A stretch of DNA of 64,000 nucleotides from Nyssa sinensis (lineage: Eukaryota; Streptophyta; Magnoliopsida; Cornales; Nyssaceae), in NCBI GenBank assembly GCA_008638375.1, contig CM018046.1, positions 48,816,126 to 48,880,125 of the forward strand, given 5' to 3'. Below the pieces are notes generated by a model. That model did no database searches. It was not told the DNA's origin and saw nothing but the letters and a program-made list of their open reading frames with translations. A program made the position numbers and the translations under genes. Of this stretch, positions 11,204 through 25,700 are shown one piece after another. Within the stretch, counting starts at the first letter, position 1. Every line of letters begins with the position of its first letter.

Positions 11204-13716
11204 CTTAGATTAGTCAATACCGACCGGTGACTTTAGCTCGTGAATAGTGAAGGTGTAGAGATCTGATTTGCCGTATTTTAACCCTGGAAGATACATCTAC
11301 TATAAACAGGCTGCAGACTTGATGGCCCTGCGAATTGTTCATATACCAAGGGCTCACCCTAAGAGAGTTTGATGGTGATCAGCTATAGAAACTTTTGGTT
11401 GTCAATGGTCCTGATTTTTCTGGTCAATTTAAACATGCAATGATAGCTAACCCATTATTTCATAATTTTTATTTATTTTCAATTCTTGATAATGAAATTT
11501 TTTCGTGTTGTCCATGAACTCGAGTGTGTGAATTCTTTCTGTATGGGAGAAGTGTGATTGATTTGTGTTAGTCCTAAGGGGCTTGTGTAGTTGCTGAACC
11601 ATTTCATGGGCAAAAGTAAGAAAATATCAGTTGTAACAAATAGCTAACATTGGCTTTGTATGCTTCATTGAATCAAAATCATGAACGGTGAGAAGAAATT
11701 TTCAGAAGCAACACTGTAGCATGCTCTGACAAAAAACGCATTTGGTAGGATATTTTTGAAGATTGTTTTTCGCATTTTTTTAACATTTCCTCTTTAGAAA
11801 ACAATTAAGTAGTTTTTTTTTATTATTTGAATTCATTAGAAAATAAAAATTACCCAAAAACACTTGTATATTCTCATTTTTATTATTGAAAACACAAAAA
11901 TCCTAAAGCAATAAAGATGAAATTGTCCAAGATGTGCCCCAAACTGTTTTCATCTTTGCTTCACTTTGGTAATATAAATCCTAGAAGTTTCAGTTTGTGC
12001 CTGTCTTTTTGCTTCATCACTGCCGAAACAAAGATTATCGTTGTGCTCTATAATTGGGAGGCGTGGATGAATGGTTTGGTTGTGGGCAGTTTACACATCA
12101 CGTTTGTATAGTACGTGACCTCAGGCATCAAATTAATTTTTTTATTACCCTCAAGCTGACTTTATTAATCACAACTTTCAATCACGTAGCCGCGTGTTAA
12201 GCACTTTCACAAGAAAAATTTTTCTCCCCGGTGAGGTGCCCCCAAGGCTGGAATAGGAGATCTCCCGCTCTTATGTCGCCCCCGGGGGTTGACATCAAAT
12301 TAATGTCATCCCATGAGTTAACTGCAAAAAGACAATTCCATTGTCCCTGTCTTAACACAAAATGAAAAGGTTCGTATGTTACTTGATAAACATATATAAA
12401 TTAAAAATTAAAGTAAGATGTGATGTGTCATCCATATATGATACCTATGAGTAATAGTTTTTATTAGAGGGTTTGAATTATGTATAAATAAGTTTCATTT
12501 ATAAATGGATTGATGTATTTAACAAAATTAATAAATAAATCTTGTCAATTATTTAATATAATTTAACACATTTAATATTATAAAAAAGCTAATAATTTAT
12601 TAATATCGAAAGTTTATCAAAATTTGAGATATCTCTTCTTTTTATATAAAAAGTTTCCAATTTGATTTTGTCTTTTATAAAAATATATATAATTTAAAAA
12701 CTATTTTATATTCATAAACAGATAAGCAGCCTCACATCATGTGAATTAACAAGACTATGATTAATTGATGTAATTTTTAAGTTAAAATGCAATGAGATCT
12801 CCTCTGATTGTATTCAAGATGTGACACCAACTTTCTTGTGCTCATATTAATAAAAATATAAAATGAACAAAATTAGTCATTTGTAATTAGGTTTGCTGGC
12901 ACTTTACTTAATTGTAATTATCCCTTTATGTAGAGGAGAAAATTTATTTAAGTGTGTTTGCTCGTGGGAGTCATGGTTCTCATAAAAATTTTGATATTAC
13001 ACATTTTATATTTAATTTTATTAAAATATTTTAACAAAATAAAGACAATGACTTTGTCATCTCAAATGTGATGTGAACTCGTTTTCAAAATGTCACATTT
13101 AAATTTGATACAATAATGTGAAAATAAAAAATAAAATTCATGTTAATTACATAAAAAATTGAACATTTGCATCATTTAAATAAGAATTCGGTCCTCAAAA
13201 TATCACATATTAAACCAACGTGCACGAATTTCTCCTTAATTTTTATTTTATCAAAATTTTTTTTTTCAAATAACAAATTACTCTCCTTCTGTACACGGGA
13301 TCCAAATCCATATTGAAATTCGGCTGTACCCAAAAACAAGGAATGTCCCAGGCTGGCTCCACCCATTTGTTTAATTTAATAAAGTTTTCGCCGAGTCACT
13401 TCAATTTGACTCAAACGAGTTTAGCATCAGAGACACAATCCGTATAAACTTTCCCAGTATCGGCCGCGAATGTTATTATAGTAGTGGTGTGTAGCTTTTA
13501 ATTTTCTTGCGAAACAAACACTCGCAGAAAATTCAATACAAAATTAAGTCGTACGCACGCACGCTCACCGACATATTCTGTTCCTTCACCCAAACGATCC
13601 ATAAAAAGATTTCCCCAATCTCTCTTTCAAATTTGTCCGTCCCACTTTACAAATCTTCAGATCTCTGGATTTGTACCAATTCGTGTTTCAGAAGACTCTA
13701 TTTCTGATTTTGTCTC
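11204..13716. other. Intergenic: SRF 3' flank and SCAMP promoter region
   Basis: Begins with the SRF 3' UTR (end not defined). 12470-12720 is an AT-rich stretch loosely resembling the hAT-like family at 41390 (shared phrases about AAAGTTTATCAA and TTTAATA), too diverged to call. A short GC-rich patch lies at 12222-12293. The last 250 bp before the SCAMP ATG are pyrimidine-rich, as expected for a plant 5' UTR. I see no other gene. Confidence 0.6.
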
Positions 13717-16700
13717 ATGGCCGGCCGTTACGATTCTAATCCTTTCGACGAAGAAGAAGTGAACCCGTTCGCAGTAAGTTCATAATATATATATACATAT
13801 ATATATATATATGTATTGAAATATAACAAGCCTCCTATTCAGACAATATGATACTTGAATGTTTGGTTTGATGAATGAGATATATATACACTCTTGTCGT
13901 TTAGATTTTGTACTTTGGAGCATTTTTGCACATGTTTTTTTTTTTCAAATTTTGCTAAATGCATATGAATTTTATAAATTTTGTGGTTAATTTGATGATT
14001 TATTGCCTGAAGTGGTAGATCTATCTTTTGCATTTGATTTTGGTCCGGAATTGAAGTTTTTTTTTTTTTTTGTGTGTTCGATGCAAATTTGTTATAGTAG
14101 TTCTTTTCTTTCTCCAAATTTTGGGTTATTTTTGTGTTAACGAGAGTCAGCTGTCGTATTTCTTATTAATCCATGATGCACTGCTTGCTGCTAAGAAACT
14201 ATGGTGGAAAAGAGAAAGGAAAAATGTGGAGTTAATCGGAATATCTCTACCCAAATGAGCCTTGCAGAACTATTATGCATAATTAAGCCGAGTTTTTTTT
14301 TTTGGTACTCAAAAGAAAATACAACATATTCTCTTATTTTCTTTTCCTGATCTCGGTAGCATCCAAAAACAAGTTGGGTTAAAAAGTTTAAGTGATGTGT
14401 TTTTGTTTGGAAAAATTCAAGTGCTATGTGTATGGGAACATTCCAGGGACCCAGGGAGGATTTATTTTATGGAAGGCAGGGACATGGCTTCAAAGATGAA
14501 AACCATTTGTTTTTGAGTTTTTTAGTTATTAGTAGGCTCCCTTTAAACACAATATTTGTTCAGCATTCTGTTAAATAATAGCTGGTAAGAGATGAAAATG
14601 CCCTGTATATACTTGTGATGTAATTGGTGGAAATGTATACATTTTATTTTAAAATTTGAAAGTGGCCTGTATATACTTGTGATGTAATTGGGTTCAATAT
14701 GTTTGGCACCACCTTTTATTACTGATGCCATTGAGTAAGACTGTGTTAAGTTATGGAGGATCAAACAGATCCACAGAGCGTATATGCTTTTAGCAACTTT
14801 CTGGAGCTCTATATTCTGGTGATTTAATCTTGAAGCCTGATTGTGGTTTTGATTATTTCATCTTGTGCTTCACTCTATTGACTTGAGATAAATAATGTGA
14901 TTTTTTTTTCCAACCTTATATTTGTTCAGATCTGCATTATGTTTATTATTGATGTCAGGACCAAGGAGCTCGAGGGAAAGGGTCAGGTCAATCAAACTAT
15001 GGTGGAGGTGCATTTTATATGACAGTAAGCGTATTCTTCCTATTTTATTTCATTTTTCCAGAGCTAATTTTATTTTAAAATGAAATTTTTTTATCTATTG
15101 AGGAATGTTGAGACTAATCAGTTTGTCATATTGGAGCACTTCATCAGAAATCAGGTTTCTCTTACCTGTCACAAGAATTTATGATATTATGCACATGAGT
15201 TCACTGTTTACAGCAGTGTGCATATAAATACATTGTTGTTTAGTTTTTGCAATTGTACATCTAAATTACATTAAAAGCTGCATGTGGATTTGTTTTTAGT
15301 TGAAGTTCAGTGTTGTAGATGAATTTAGATGATGTTGCTTCTATTAAAACTCCATTAGTATTTGTAAGGGCGATACTTTTCTTAAGATAGTCAGTTCTGT
15401 ATTTCTCTATCACTGTAACTAGCACTAACTAGGATGGTATTTTTTAGATGTATGTATGTATCCCCCTCTTCATCGTGTTTTGCAGATGACATCTCCAGCA
15501 TCATGTAATATTATTTTTTGTGATTAACTATTTGATTTTAAGTTAATTATTTTGCACTCTCTTGCTAAAATAAAGATGATGCAAAGGGATGCCTTGGTGC
15601 AGGCTCTCTCTCTCTCTCTCTCTCTATTTTTTTTTCCATCTTAGAAATGAGTATTCAAGTATTCACTCAATCAAGGAAAAGAGTAATCAAGTGATGGTTT
15701 GGGAAAAATTATCTTTGTGTTTATCCTCCTGTTGTTAGTGATTTTGCAGATGACATCTCCACCATTATGTAATAATATTAATTAACGTGCTTAACTATTT
15801 GATTTTAAGTTAAGCTATTTTGCAATATCATGCTAAAGTAAAGATGATGAATTGGGATGCCTTTGTGCTCGCTCTTTCTGTATGTGTGTGTGTTTCCCTG
15901 TCTTGGAAATGTGTATTCTGTCAGTCAGGGAAAAGCATAATCAAGCTATGGTGCGGAATAATTTGTACTCTCTATGTTAATTAGTTGCTTATTTGTTTAA
16001 ATTATACTTCATTTTTCTCTTTAAGATGTGGAATGCAAGTAAAAAAAATGCTTAAGCTATTGAGAAATTTATGGAAATTTCGGTACAATTAGCTGTTGTG
16101 GCATGTGCTGTATTTGGAATTTCATGATTATAATCTTGTCTAGTGGGAGAGCCTGTGTTTAGCCGAAAATGTGTATTTGGTTTTGTTAACCAACTTTTCT
16201 TTGAGTTGCACATATCTGGGGCTTACCCAGGCCGATACACTCTATGTTAGGGGTTCCTTGTCATAAAAAAATGCATGCATTTATTTATTTATTCACAAAA
16301 TATGATGATGGTTTTTATTTAAAAATAAATATTTTTTTTTGGAAACTTGTGACTGTAACATTATTTATTTATTGATAAGTAATATATTATAAAAGATTGC
16401 CCCCCCGGGGGGGGGGGGGACTATACAAAATAAGGGACCAGTTACAACTCAGAGCTTGAAATCCACCAAAAAACTCAATAAAAGAATTAGTACAAGAAAG
16501 GAAAGTATCTGTTATTCACAAATGTAACAATCTCAAAGTAGATATCCCTTAACCTAAAAGGGGCATATTAACCCCCTAAAAACTCACTGTTCCTCTCGAT
16601 TGACAACCAAGTACCAACAAAAGACTAAGGGGCATGATAACTTTCCTAACACTACTTTTTACATGAGCTCCATGCCAACTTTTCAGGAGCTCCATCGCTG

Positions 16701-19700
16701 AGGATGACGTGGTCCACACAGAACAAACAAGGGTGAACAAAACATTCCATAGTTCTCTCGCAACCTTAAATGGAGAAGCTAGTGATTTACATTTTCTTCC
16801 GCTTCTTCGCAGCCGAGTGATGTGACACCGATTGCGAAAAGATAGCCCCTCGTTTAAAGATTATAGTCAATATAGACCCCCATGTTGCAACCCATACAAA
16901 AAAAAAGCCACCTTTGTGGGGCCTTAGAGTCCCAAAGAGTCTTCCATGGAAACCCTCCAACTCCTCTCCGAATCAATCTCATGGACATAGATTTGATTAA
17001 AAATTTCTCTCTTTTATCCCCAAGGTCTCAAGTTCCACTCCCATACCAGGGGCCACTTACCTAATAAAAAAAAAAACTTTTCTCCTGTCCCTGCTATCCA
17101 AAGAAGATTGTGTCCCTGCTTGACCATAGTTTTATGCCTGTTGAGGAGTTCCATCAAGCGTCCAACTTCCTCTAATTCCCATTCTTGAAAATTCATTTGA
17201 AAGTAAGGCGTCCAGATTATGCCATGCTCATCATATGAAACAAAATCAGCCACTAAAGCCTCCGGATCTGTCATAATTTGAAATAAGTGAGGGAAGTGGG
17301 TTTCCAACTGAACATCTTCACACCAAATATCCCTTCAAAATCTAATTCTCTCCCCATTACCCACCTTTAACCTAGTACACTTAAAAACTCCTCAGTTCCT
17401 TTCCCAATTGACTTCCACAAACCAACCTCAAATGGACCATCCTCCTCCTCAGACACCCACACGGGCCACACCTGTCCTCACTCCCAAATTTGACATCAGT
17501 GATCCCCCTCCAACAAGCATAGGGCTCCTTTACATATCCCCTTCCTCTGCCAACCTTTTCCCAGCTGCCAGACCTCCTCTCTGCTTGGCCCCGAACACCC
17601 ACCACAAACTATACAACTCTGAACAGTCCCAGTGGTCTTTGACACTTCCAGAGGCATATATTCTTGTTTTACACCATTGATGCCAATTTATAAGTTCCAT
17701 AACCCTAAAACAAAAAAAAGTGCCTAAAACTCATCCAACCACATATGGTAACATATAAAGTTTCAAATTTTATTCCTAAAACCACTAAAACACCTAAAAA
17801 AAATAATCAACTTACAGCAATATAATTCTCAAAGACTCCTAATTTGACTGATGATTAACTTATACCAATCAATATATATCAACTCTCATGGATCCCACAA
17901 CTATTAGGGTGCATCATGATGACCTGGTGTTTGATGCTTTAGCATTATCATGCATGTGAGAGGCAATTGTTTTTTGATTAATGCACTGGTTCTTTATAGA
18001 TGATCATCTTATTATCTTGCTTGTAGTTTATTTTATTTCATTCTTGCTAAAAACCTAGAATCCTGGAAGTGTTCCTCCTGCAACCTCAAGGCTCTCGCCC
18101 CTTCCTCCTGAACCCGCCGACTACGATCGCAATGTCACAGTTGATATTCCTCTAGATAGTGCAAAGGTAGATTGAAGTTTTTTGTATATGTTGGATTACC
18201 TTGCACAATTTTTCTCTTTGTATATTTTTTATAGGCTTCACCTTAGATAATTTTAATATCCTCTGTTCAAGTTCAGGATTTGAGAATGAAGGAGAAAGAA
18301 CTCCAAGCTAAGGAGGCTGAATTGAGAAGGAGGGAACAGGTACTTGCTCGTACTGATTCACATAGTAGCTTCTGGACATGGTTTACTTGGACATTATAAA
18401 TTAGATACGCGATGCATCAATAATCAATTTTTTGACCACTTTATGGTATGAACTTGATTTTGCTTGTTAATTATGAATTTCCTGTAAAACATCTCTGAAG
18501 TGGCAGTGGATTCGCAATCATTTATAAAAGTTGGCTGGAATGAAATAATATTTGGCCACTTGCAAACTGGATATTCAGGCGAACAGTGTATTCTTTTACA
18601 ATTTTTATTTTATTTTTGTGGGTTGCCTGAAGATATTTCTCCATCTTGTTCTATATTTGGACGACATATGTACACACTGTGGCCTAAATATTACATTTTT
18701 GGTCTTTTGTGCTTTTGGGCATTATTCATCCTTACGGTAATTGGTTATCAGTTTTCTTGTTTCTATGCAGGACCTGAAAAGGAGGGAGGATGCTGCGTCA
18801 CGAGGTAGTTCTATTGTTTATATTTGTTGTAGATTAACAATACAAATGGGTTGGTTTGCATGGGCTTGTAGCCCATGATATTTATTCTTCGTTTTGTTTG
18901 GCAGCTGGAATTGTTATAGAGGAGAAAAATTGGCCACCATTTTTTCCTATTATTCATCATGACATTGCAAATGAAATCCCAATCCATCTACAGAAGGTGC
19001 AGTATGTTGCATTCACAACATTTTTGGGTATGTCAACTACAAATCCCATTTTATGGAAATAGGTTTGATTTTTTGAATGTCCAAATGCTACTTGTTTGCT
19101 GAGAATATATATGCTTTCTACTTCCCTTGGGATCTTGTATAGAAAAATCATTTTGGAATGTTAGTTTTATTAGGCCAGGAAATCCAGAGGCATATTTTAG
19201 TCAAACTAGGGTATCCTCATCTCTGTGTTATCATACCTATAGCTAGGCATTATCTTATGCGCATGTGTGCGTGTGTGTGTTTGTTATTCTTCAATTTTGT
19301 TGGGGTTCAAATTTTCAGGGTTGAAGTTTTATACTCCAATTAGCCTTAACTAAATTTCTGTATATTGCCTCTCATACATAGTTCTCAAAAGACTAAAAAC
19401 TGACATCCCTAGCTTTCGAGACTGATGAAACAGGAAACTTGCTTCCCCTTTCAGGTTGGCCTGCCTATCAACTCGCCAATTGTCTTAAAGCTGCAACAGT
19501 TGGTTGATCAAGCTGAATTTTAAATATCTGGTTTTTGTTTCTTGATTTGAATTCCAGATTGAAGTCAGGATGATGTAGGAAAAGAGCACAAAAATTTGAA
19601 GAGAAGTATTATTAGTTGAACTTGTTGAATTTTCAGTTCAAGACTAGCTTATAAGGAAGCATTTGATACTAGTTAATACCTTTGTCTGACTCCTTGTGAA

Positions 19701-22700
19701 CATTAATCATAAAAACAGCGGAGTTGCAAAGCAAGATCATGTAGCTGGCTCCAAATAGTTGGGATAATGATTTATTGAATTGAATTGAGGTTTTTTTATT
19801 TTATTTGTGCTACAAAGCATAGCTAACATTAGCTAGAAATTTTATGATATTGAGTTTTTTGATAAGCACATAATTTGTAAAGTAATTAGGTCCATTTAAA
19901 TTCCAAATAAGGCATAGACAAAACTCAAGACCAAGCAATCAAGCATCATATTAGATTACCGTTGATTGGTTAAATTTTGTAAATATCCCCGCTGGACAAC
20001 TACATGAAAGGAGAGGGAATCATGTATGTTAAATCAAACTCAAATAAGCCTAGATTATGTGACACCTCGTGTTGCTATTAGACCAATTAATATGGCCTAG
20101 TCTATGTCCTCTTCCAAGGATACACTTTATGGGTATTTGGGTTACCTTTGCTAATATTATCCTACGAGGCAATCTTGATCAGACTGACAACCTGTTCGAT
20201 TATATAGACCGGAGGTCACATCATCAATTGAATGTCTCACATGTTGTCCAATCTTTGAATGACACGTCATAATTCTACTGTCACGGCACTCTCAAGATTA
20301 TCTTCCTTCAGGGTCGTCGTAATCCCACATTAGATTGAGACTTCCTTAGGACTCCTCTATTGTCCAAGTGTCATGCAGTCTCAGCGGGACTCCCAGGACA
20401 TTTGCCCAATTACTCCACTCAAGAGTGCAATCCACACTTGTAAGGAAAATAAAAAAGAGTGTGATCCACGATTACCACCCTGTTGTTAGCTTGAGTGGTA
20501 TATCTTGTCACTCGTAGAGGGGGAGGTGCAAGGTTTAAGTCTTGGTTTGAGACGTGTGCATGTGTTACCTATAAAAATAAAATAATAAAAAATAAATAAA
20601 TGAGTGCAATATGCGCTAGATTTGGCCGAGCTACTCTTGTCTCCCAATGGTGCCAGACTGGGTTGAGCCAATCCTTGGCTCCCTAATCTGTTACAGTTCT
20701 CCATTGCATAGAAGTTCCATTCGAGGAACTCTTGTTCTTTTGTTTCATGGTTGCCTAAAGACTTGAGAGTAGACTTCTAAGGCCTGGCATGCGGCTATGG
20801 TATGTCACTTATGCCATAGCTATTGGAATACTCAGGGTTCTGTAGCATGGCGGCTAAAGTTAGATTCTCTAAGGTATCCATCTAATTACTTATGCGCGGA
20901 ATACCTTGAACCTTATAGAATAGAGTGATTTCACAACTTTCTATCACAACATTTTACCATATTCTCTAATGACCTCTTATTTTTGGGCATTAGTGGGACA
21001 TGTGACAACCTACTTCATCTCTAGCAGATTGGCACATGCAAACACTACTACAAATAGATCCCTTACGTCATTGTAAACAGTAACTATTTTGAATCATTCA
21101 TTTACCACCATTTACTGCCAATCATTGGAGAGTGCTTTGGGTATTGTATTTTTGTCATATCCCTCTTGCACATGCTAGGTTAAAATAGGTTGTGGGTTGC
21201 ATGAAGGTTGCATTGTGAAAGTGACAATGTCTTCAAATTCACTTGTACTAATTAGTTTTCAGTTGGCCAGGTGCCTCTCATTTTCTTTTGTGAAGCAAAA
21301 ATGAGTTGAGGAGAAAGCGGAGTCATCTATGCATAAAAGTAAAATGAAAGATCTAGGAAACAACTTATAATTTACAACTTGAGCCAGCATGTCATGTCCA
21401 CGGTTTTTGAGGTTGATGAGTATTTCTTCTTCTTTCACCCTTTTTTTTCCCCCTCTTTTGGGGGTTTCCAGAGTTATAGACCATTTTCTGGGTCCTCTCT
21501 CAGATCGTTATATAGGTTGGGTTGTTAGCAAGTTATGAAGTATAGATACTCTGTTTTGGCTCATGTGTCTGTGTCGGATACCGACACTCTTGGACATTTC
21601 TCGGACATGTGTTGGACGTGCAAAAAAGAAGACTGTTTAATTTTTTATTTTTTTTAAAAGAATTTCGGATACATTCTGAACACATTATGGATACGTTTGC
21701 TATTTTTTCTTCATTTTTTTTGGATTTTTTTTCCACTTTTTCTCCTTTTCTCCTTAGTTCTTTTTTTTGGTTATATGTACACATATATACATTCTATGCG
21801 ATAGTTAGTAAATTTATTTTGGAACTTGAATCATTAATGTTGTGATTAAATGAAGAAGTTCTTTGATTTTTATTTAATGATTTTGTTACTTTAATATCTT
21901 AATAATTTTTTTTTTTATTTATGTATTTTTATGTCAATTTTAATTGAAATAACATTAGATTTTTATTATATGGTCAAATAAAAATATAAAAATTTATATA
22001 TATTCAACGTGTTTCTGACGTGTCCGTGTCTTATTGTTTTTTAGAAATAACATGTCTGCGTGTTCATGTGTCCGTGTCGTGTCATCTTGTTATCCTATGT
22101 CCGTATCTGTGCTTATTGCTTCTTGGCTAGCATGTTGTGCTCATCACCTTAGTCTAGCACCTCTAGCTTATGCCAAAAACCTGTCAAGAAACATTTGATC
22201 AATATGGTCATTGGCATTTTCAAAATCCACTTTCAAGACTATCCCCTCTTGAATCGATTTATTATGATCTTCAACAAATCTGTTCTTGCACTCATAATTT
22301 GTCTATTATTTTTACTGAAATCCCTTGAGCCTTACAAATGGTATCTTGAAGAATGTGAAGCAATATTATGGGGGGATTTGGCATTGATCATGTAACAATT
22401 ACGTCGATTAGTTATAAGGTTGATGGGCCTAAAATCCTTGATATTCTCTATGCTCACTTTAAGGATTAAAGTTATGAAAGTGAAGTCAGTGCATTTATTG
22501 AGACCATATTATCCTTAATGGCCTTCAACAAATCTTAACTAATTTCTTAGCAATCTTGATAAAAAGCCATAGTGAACAAATCTGGAATTGACGTGTTTTG
22601 TCCATATTTATGCTGAAAATTGCTTCCTTGATATCTTTTCTGAATGTCCTTACCAAGTTCCAACCTAGATGACTAGAGTAGAGATGGACAAGGGGCACCG

Positions 22701-25700
22701 CTCCACTCTTTCGAGAATAGGGCTTCAGTCATTTCTGCCTTAAAACCAACATTTGGATTGTGTGCTGCTTCCCGTACAGAATTATTGATAAACAATCTGG
22801 TCATTATATATTTATGAAATTAAGTACCTTCTCTCTCTGCATGTATATCTTGGTGTGGTGTTTGCCCTTGGGAATCAGAATTAAGTTAGCTACCTGAACT
22901 ACCTCTTCAGCATCAGTTTTCCAATGATTTTTTTTTAATTATTTTTTTGTGTTATGACATTGAGAACTTGATGTGGTAACTTAAAAGTTTGAGACATTGC
23001 AATGTTTTATTTTTGGCTTACTCATTTATTGCAGTTACTTGTCTATTATAATTGTTGAGAGTTGATATACATTGTTGGTATGTTATGGGAGGTCTTGGGT
23101 TCAAGTCTCTCCATTGCATTTATTCTCCATTTAGTTTGTTTGTACAAAGTTGTACTATATTCTGCGTTGTATTTGTGTGGTTTTGTTTGTCTCTCCACGT
23201 GCAAGTTTGGAGTTGCACATGAGGGGGAGTGTTGAGAGCTTGATAGATATTGTTGGCCCATTCTCTAATAGTTTAAGTTTTTGGAGCAACTGGTGATCTA
23301 ACAATAATATCTACCTTTGTTCTCTCTAAAAGCATTGCCCTCTTTAAGTCTTTTGTTAAGATTGTTATTAGGATGAATCTTGTAGCTCAAATATAGGATA
23401 ATTCTTTCTTGGGTTCAGTTGAGGTGGATTTATATTTTTCAATCTCTGTTTCCTATGAAAGATAAGCTCCAATTGGAAACCAGTCAAGATGATCTGTGGT
23501 GAGTTGAGTTTCTGAATATATTTACCTTGTTCAGGTTTGGTATTGTGTCTTCTATGGAATATCATTGCAGTTACTACAGCCTGGATCAAGGGTGAAGGTT
23601 GGTTTGGAACTACTTTATATAGTCCCATAACCTTTTGCTGATATATTACCATCTCAGAAACTATTTTGAACTTTCCTTTTGTTGCAGGTCCAACAATTTG
23701 GTTTCTTGCTATAATCTACTTCATAGCAGGGGTTCCGGGAGCCTATGTGTTGTGGTATCGTCCTCTTTATCGTGCCATGAGGTACTATTCTTTGCTCTTT
23801 CTGTTATCGTTATTTGATTTTGGATATGGTTTTTCTCACAGTTTTATGGGTCCAATCTGTGGATATATTGAGAGCCAAATCAAAGATATCTGATAGAATT
23901 TTGAATAATTTTCTCGGAAACCACAAAAACATTCATTATGTTGACTATTGTGTTGAGGCTCTGTTTGTTTTGGTTGGAAAATGTTATGGGGAGTGTCTTC
24001 TTTGGGGTAAAAAGTAAATTTCATTTGTATGTGTGTGTAAATGTTAAGTTTTGCACACCTAGTTGAAGAGGTGATGAAATTTCCTCATTTTCACAGTCCA
24101 TTATCAATTTATACTGTTATAAATGTCTCTTAAGGTGTACACATTTTTTGGACAAAAGGATGCTCATTGAAATCTGTTATGGCAAAAATATCCCTAATAT
24201 CTCTGATAATAACTATTACTGTATTTATATTTATTTAGAGATGTCATTTTTTTTTCCTAACTGAACCAATGTTACCTGAAACATGGATCGTTATAGTACG
24301 GAGATCGGGAACGGGAACGTAGATCGCCACTTATTATAGAACATGATACGTTAGGGGTGGGCTTTTTTGGATCGCTTTCTTGAACGAAATACGTTTATTT
24401 GGAACGTGACATGTTTTTTGATTGTATTTGTAATAATATTGATATGTATATACATATACCTAAAAGATTTCAATGAATCTAAGCTATTATAAAATAAAAT
24501 TTTAATGATGTGTGTGTTTTGTATGATTTTTTTGGGACTTTTGATATTTTAGATTTGAACGCTATATCTTGCATTTCAAATCGCTAATGAACCATGTTTT
24601 GGATCGTACGATCCCAATTCGCAATTTGTTAGAGGTGGAGCGAATTGTGGTAACCATTGATTGAACTTTACAGCATAGAAGATTTATGATGATAATGAAT
24701 CATAAGGAAGATTTTTGTATTACCAATTATGAAGTGTACCACTTATACAGATGACTAGGAATTTGTAATCTATTTTGACTGTTTATTACGTTACTTAGCA
24801 AACATCCAACTTAATGTTATTATGAAAGAAAGGAAAAAAATTCCACGAATAAGCAACACAACAGGGAAGAAAAATATGATCATAAAGGAAGTAAGTCACA
24901 TGACATACGAGTCAATGAGGCTCCATGATGTTTGGCTAATGAAGGACCTGCATAATCTCATATTCCTTATCACATCCGTGGGCAAACAACTGCTCCATAT
25001 CATCTTCAGTCATACATAATATTAATTTCTTTCATATTGTAAATTTAAGAAATTTGGGAAATCTACTTATGGCGATTTTCAAATTTATAATTCAGGGAAA
25101 TTCACAAATTTGTTGAAAGATATTTTCTTTTAAATTTTAGAATTGGTTCCACATATTATTACAAATCAATCAAAGGGCTTTGAATTTGGTAATTCCATTT
25201 AGTACATATATTTCATAGTAAAAGAAGTGGTGGTGGTGGTGGTTATTCACCACGATTTAGAATGCCTAAACCGTTTTTAATTTCTTTTTACTTATTTGTT
25301 AGTTCTCTCTTTGTATATATACATATATAACACATATATTTCTTTTGTACCTATATTTATACACATGCACATATATACATAACACTACACACACCACACA
25401 AATTCACACATAGCTGCACAAACGCACATGCACGCACACCTATACATATGTATATACACACACACCTTAGAAGAAAGTTAATCTTGGTAGGTAACTAGAG
25501 GCTTTCACAAAAACCGTGTAAAGCCAATTTTATTTATTAGAATTATATAAACATCACTGTATCAATACATGTAATAAGGTAAGGATTACAAGAGTACTCA
25601 AAGCTATCAATTTCCAACAGATCAGGTTAGCTGGTGGCGGTCCTTTGGGGGGGGGGGGGGGCAGGTTCATGAGGGGTGACAGGTGGCTGGGTTTGAAAAT

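Larger units (their letters stand above)
19028..23687. other. SCAMP intron 6 (4.7 kb) with repeat remnants
   Basis: The largest SCAMP intron. It holds an RTE LINE tail at 19735-19795 (CATGTAGCTGGCTCCAA... and the TTGAATTGAATTGAGG end), a SINE at about 20465-20602, interspersed repeat R1 copy 2 at 21534-22080, and LTR-like sequence near 23050-23300. I see no coding gene inside it. Confidence 0.7.

Noticed and set aside
17014..17307. 97-codon minus-strand frame as a host gene
   Set aside because: Its motifs ([14 protein letters not shown]) are those of plant L1 ORF2; it is a LINE remnant.
17408..17680. Proline-rich plus-strand frame as a gene
   Set aside because: It is the antisense of an L1 LINE fragment whose conserved motifs are read on the minus strand.
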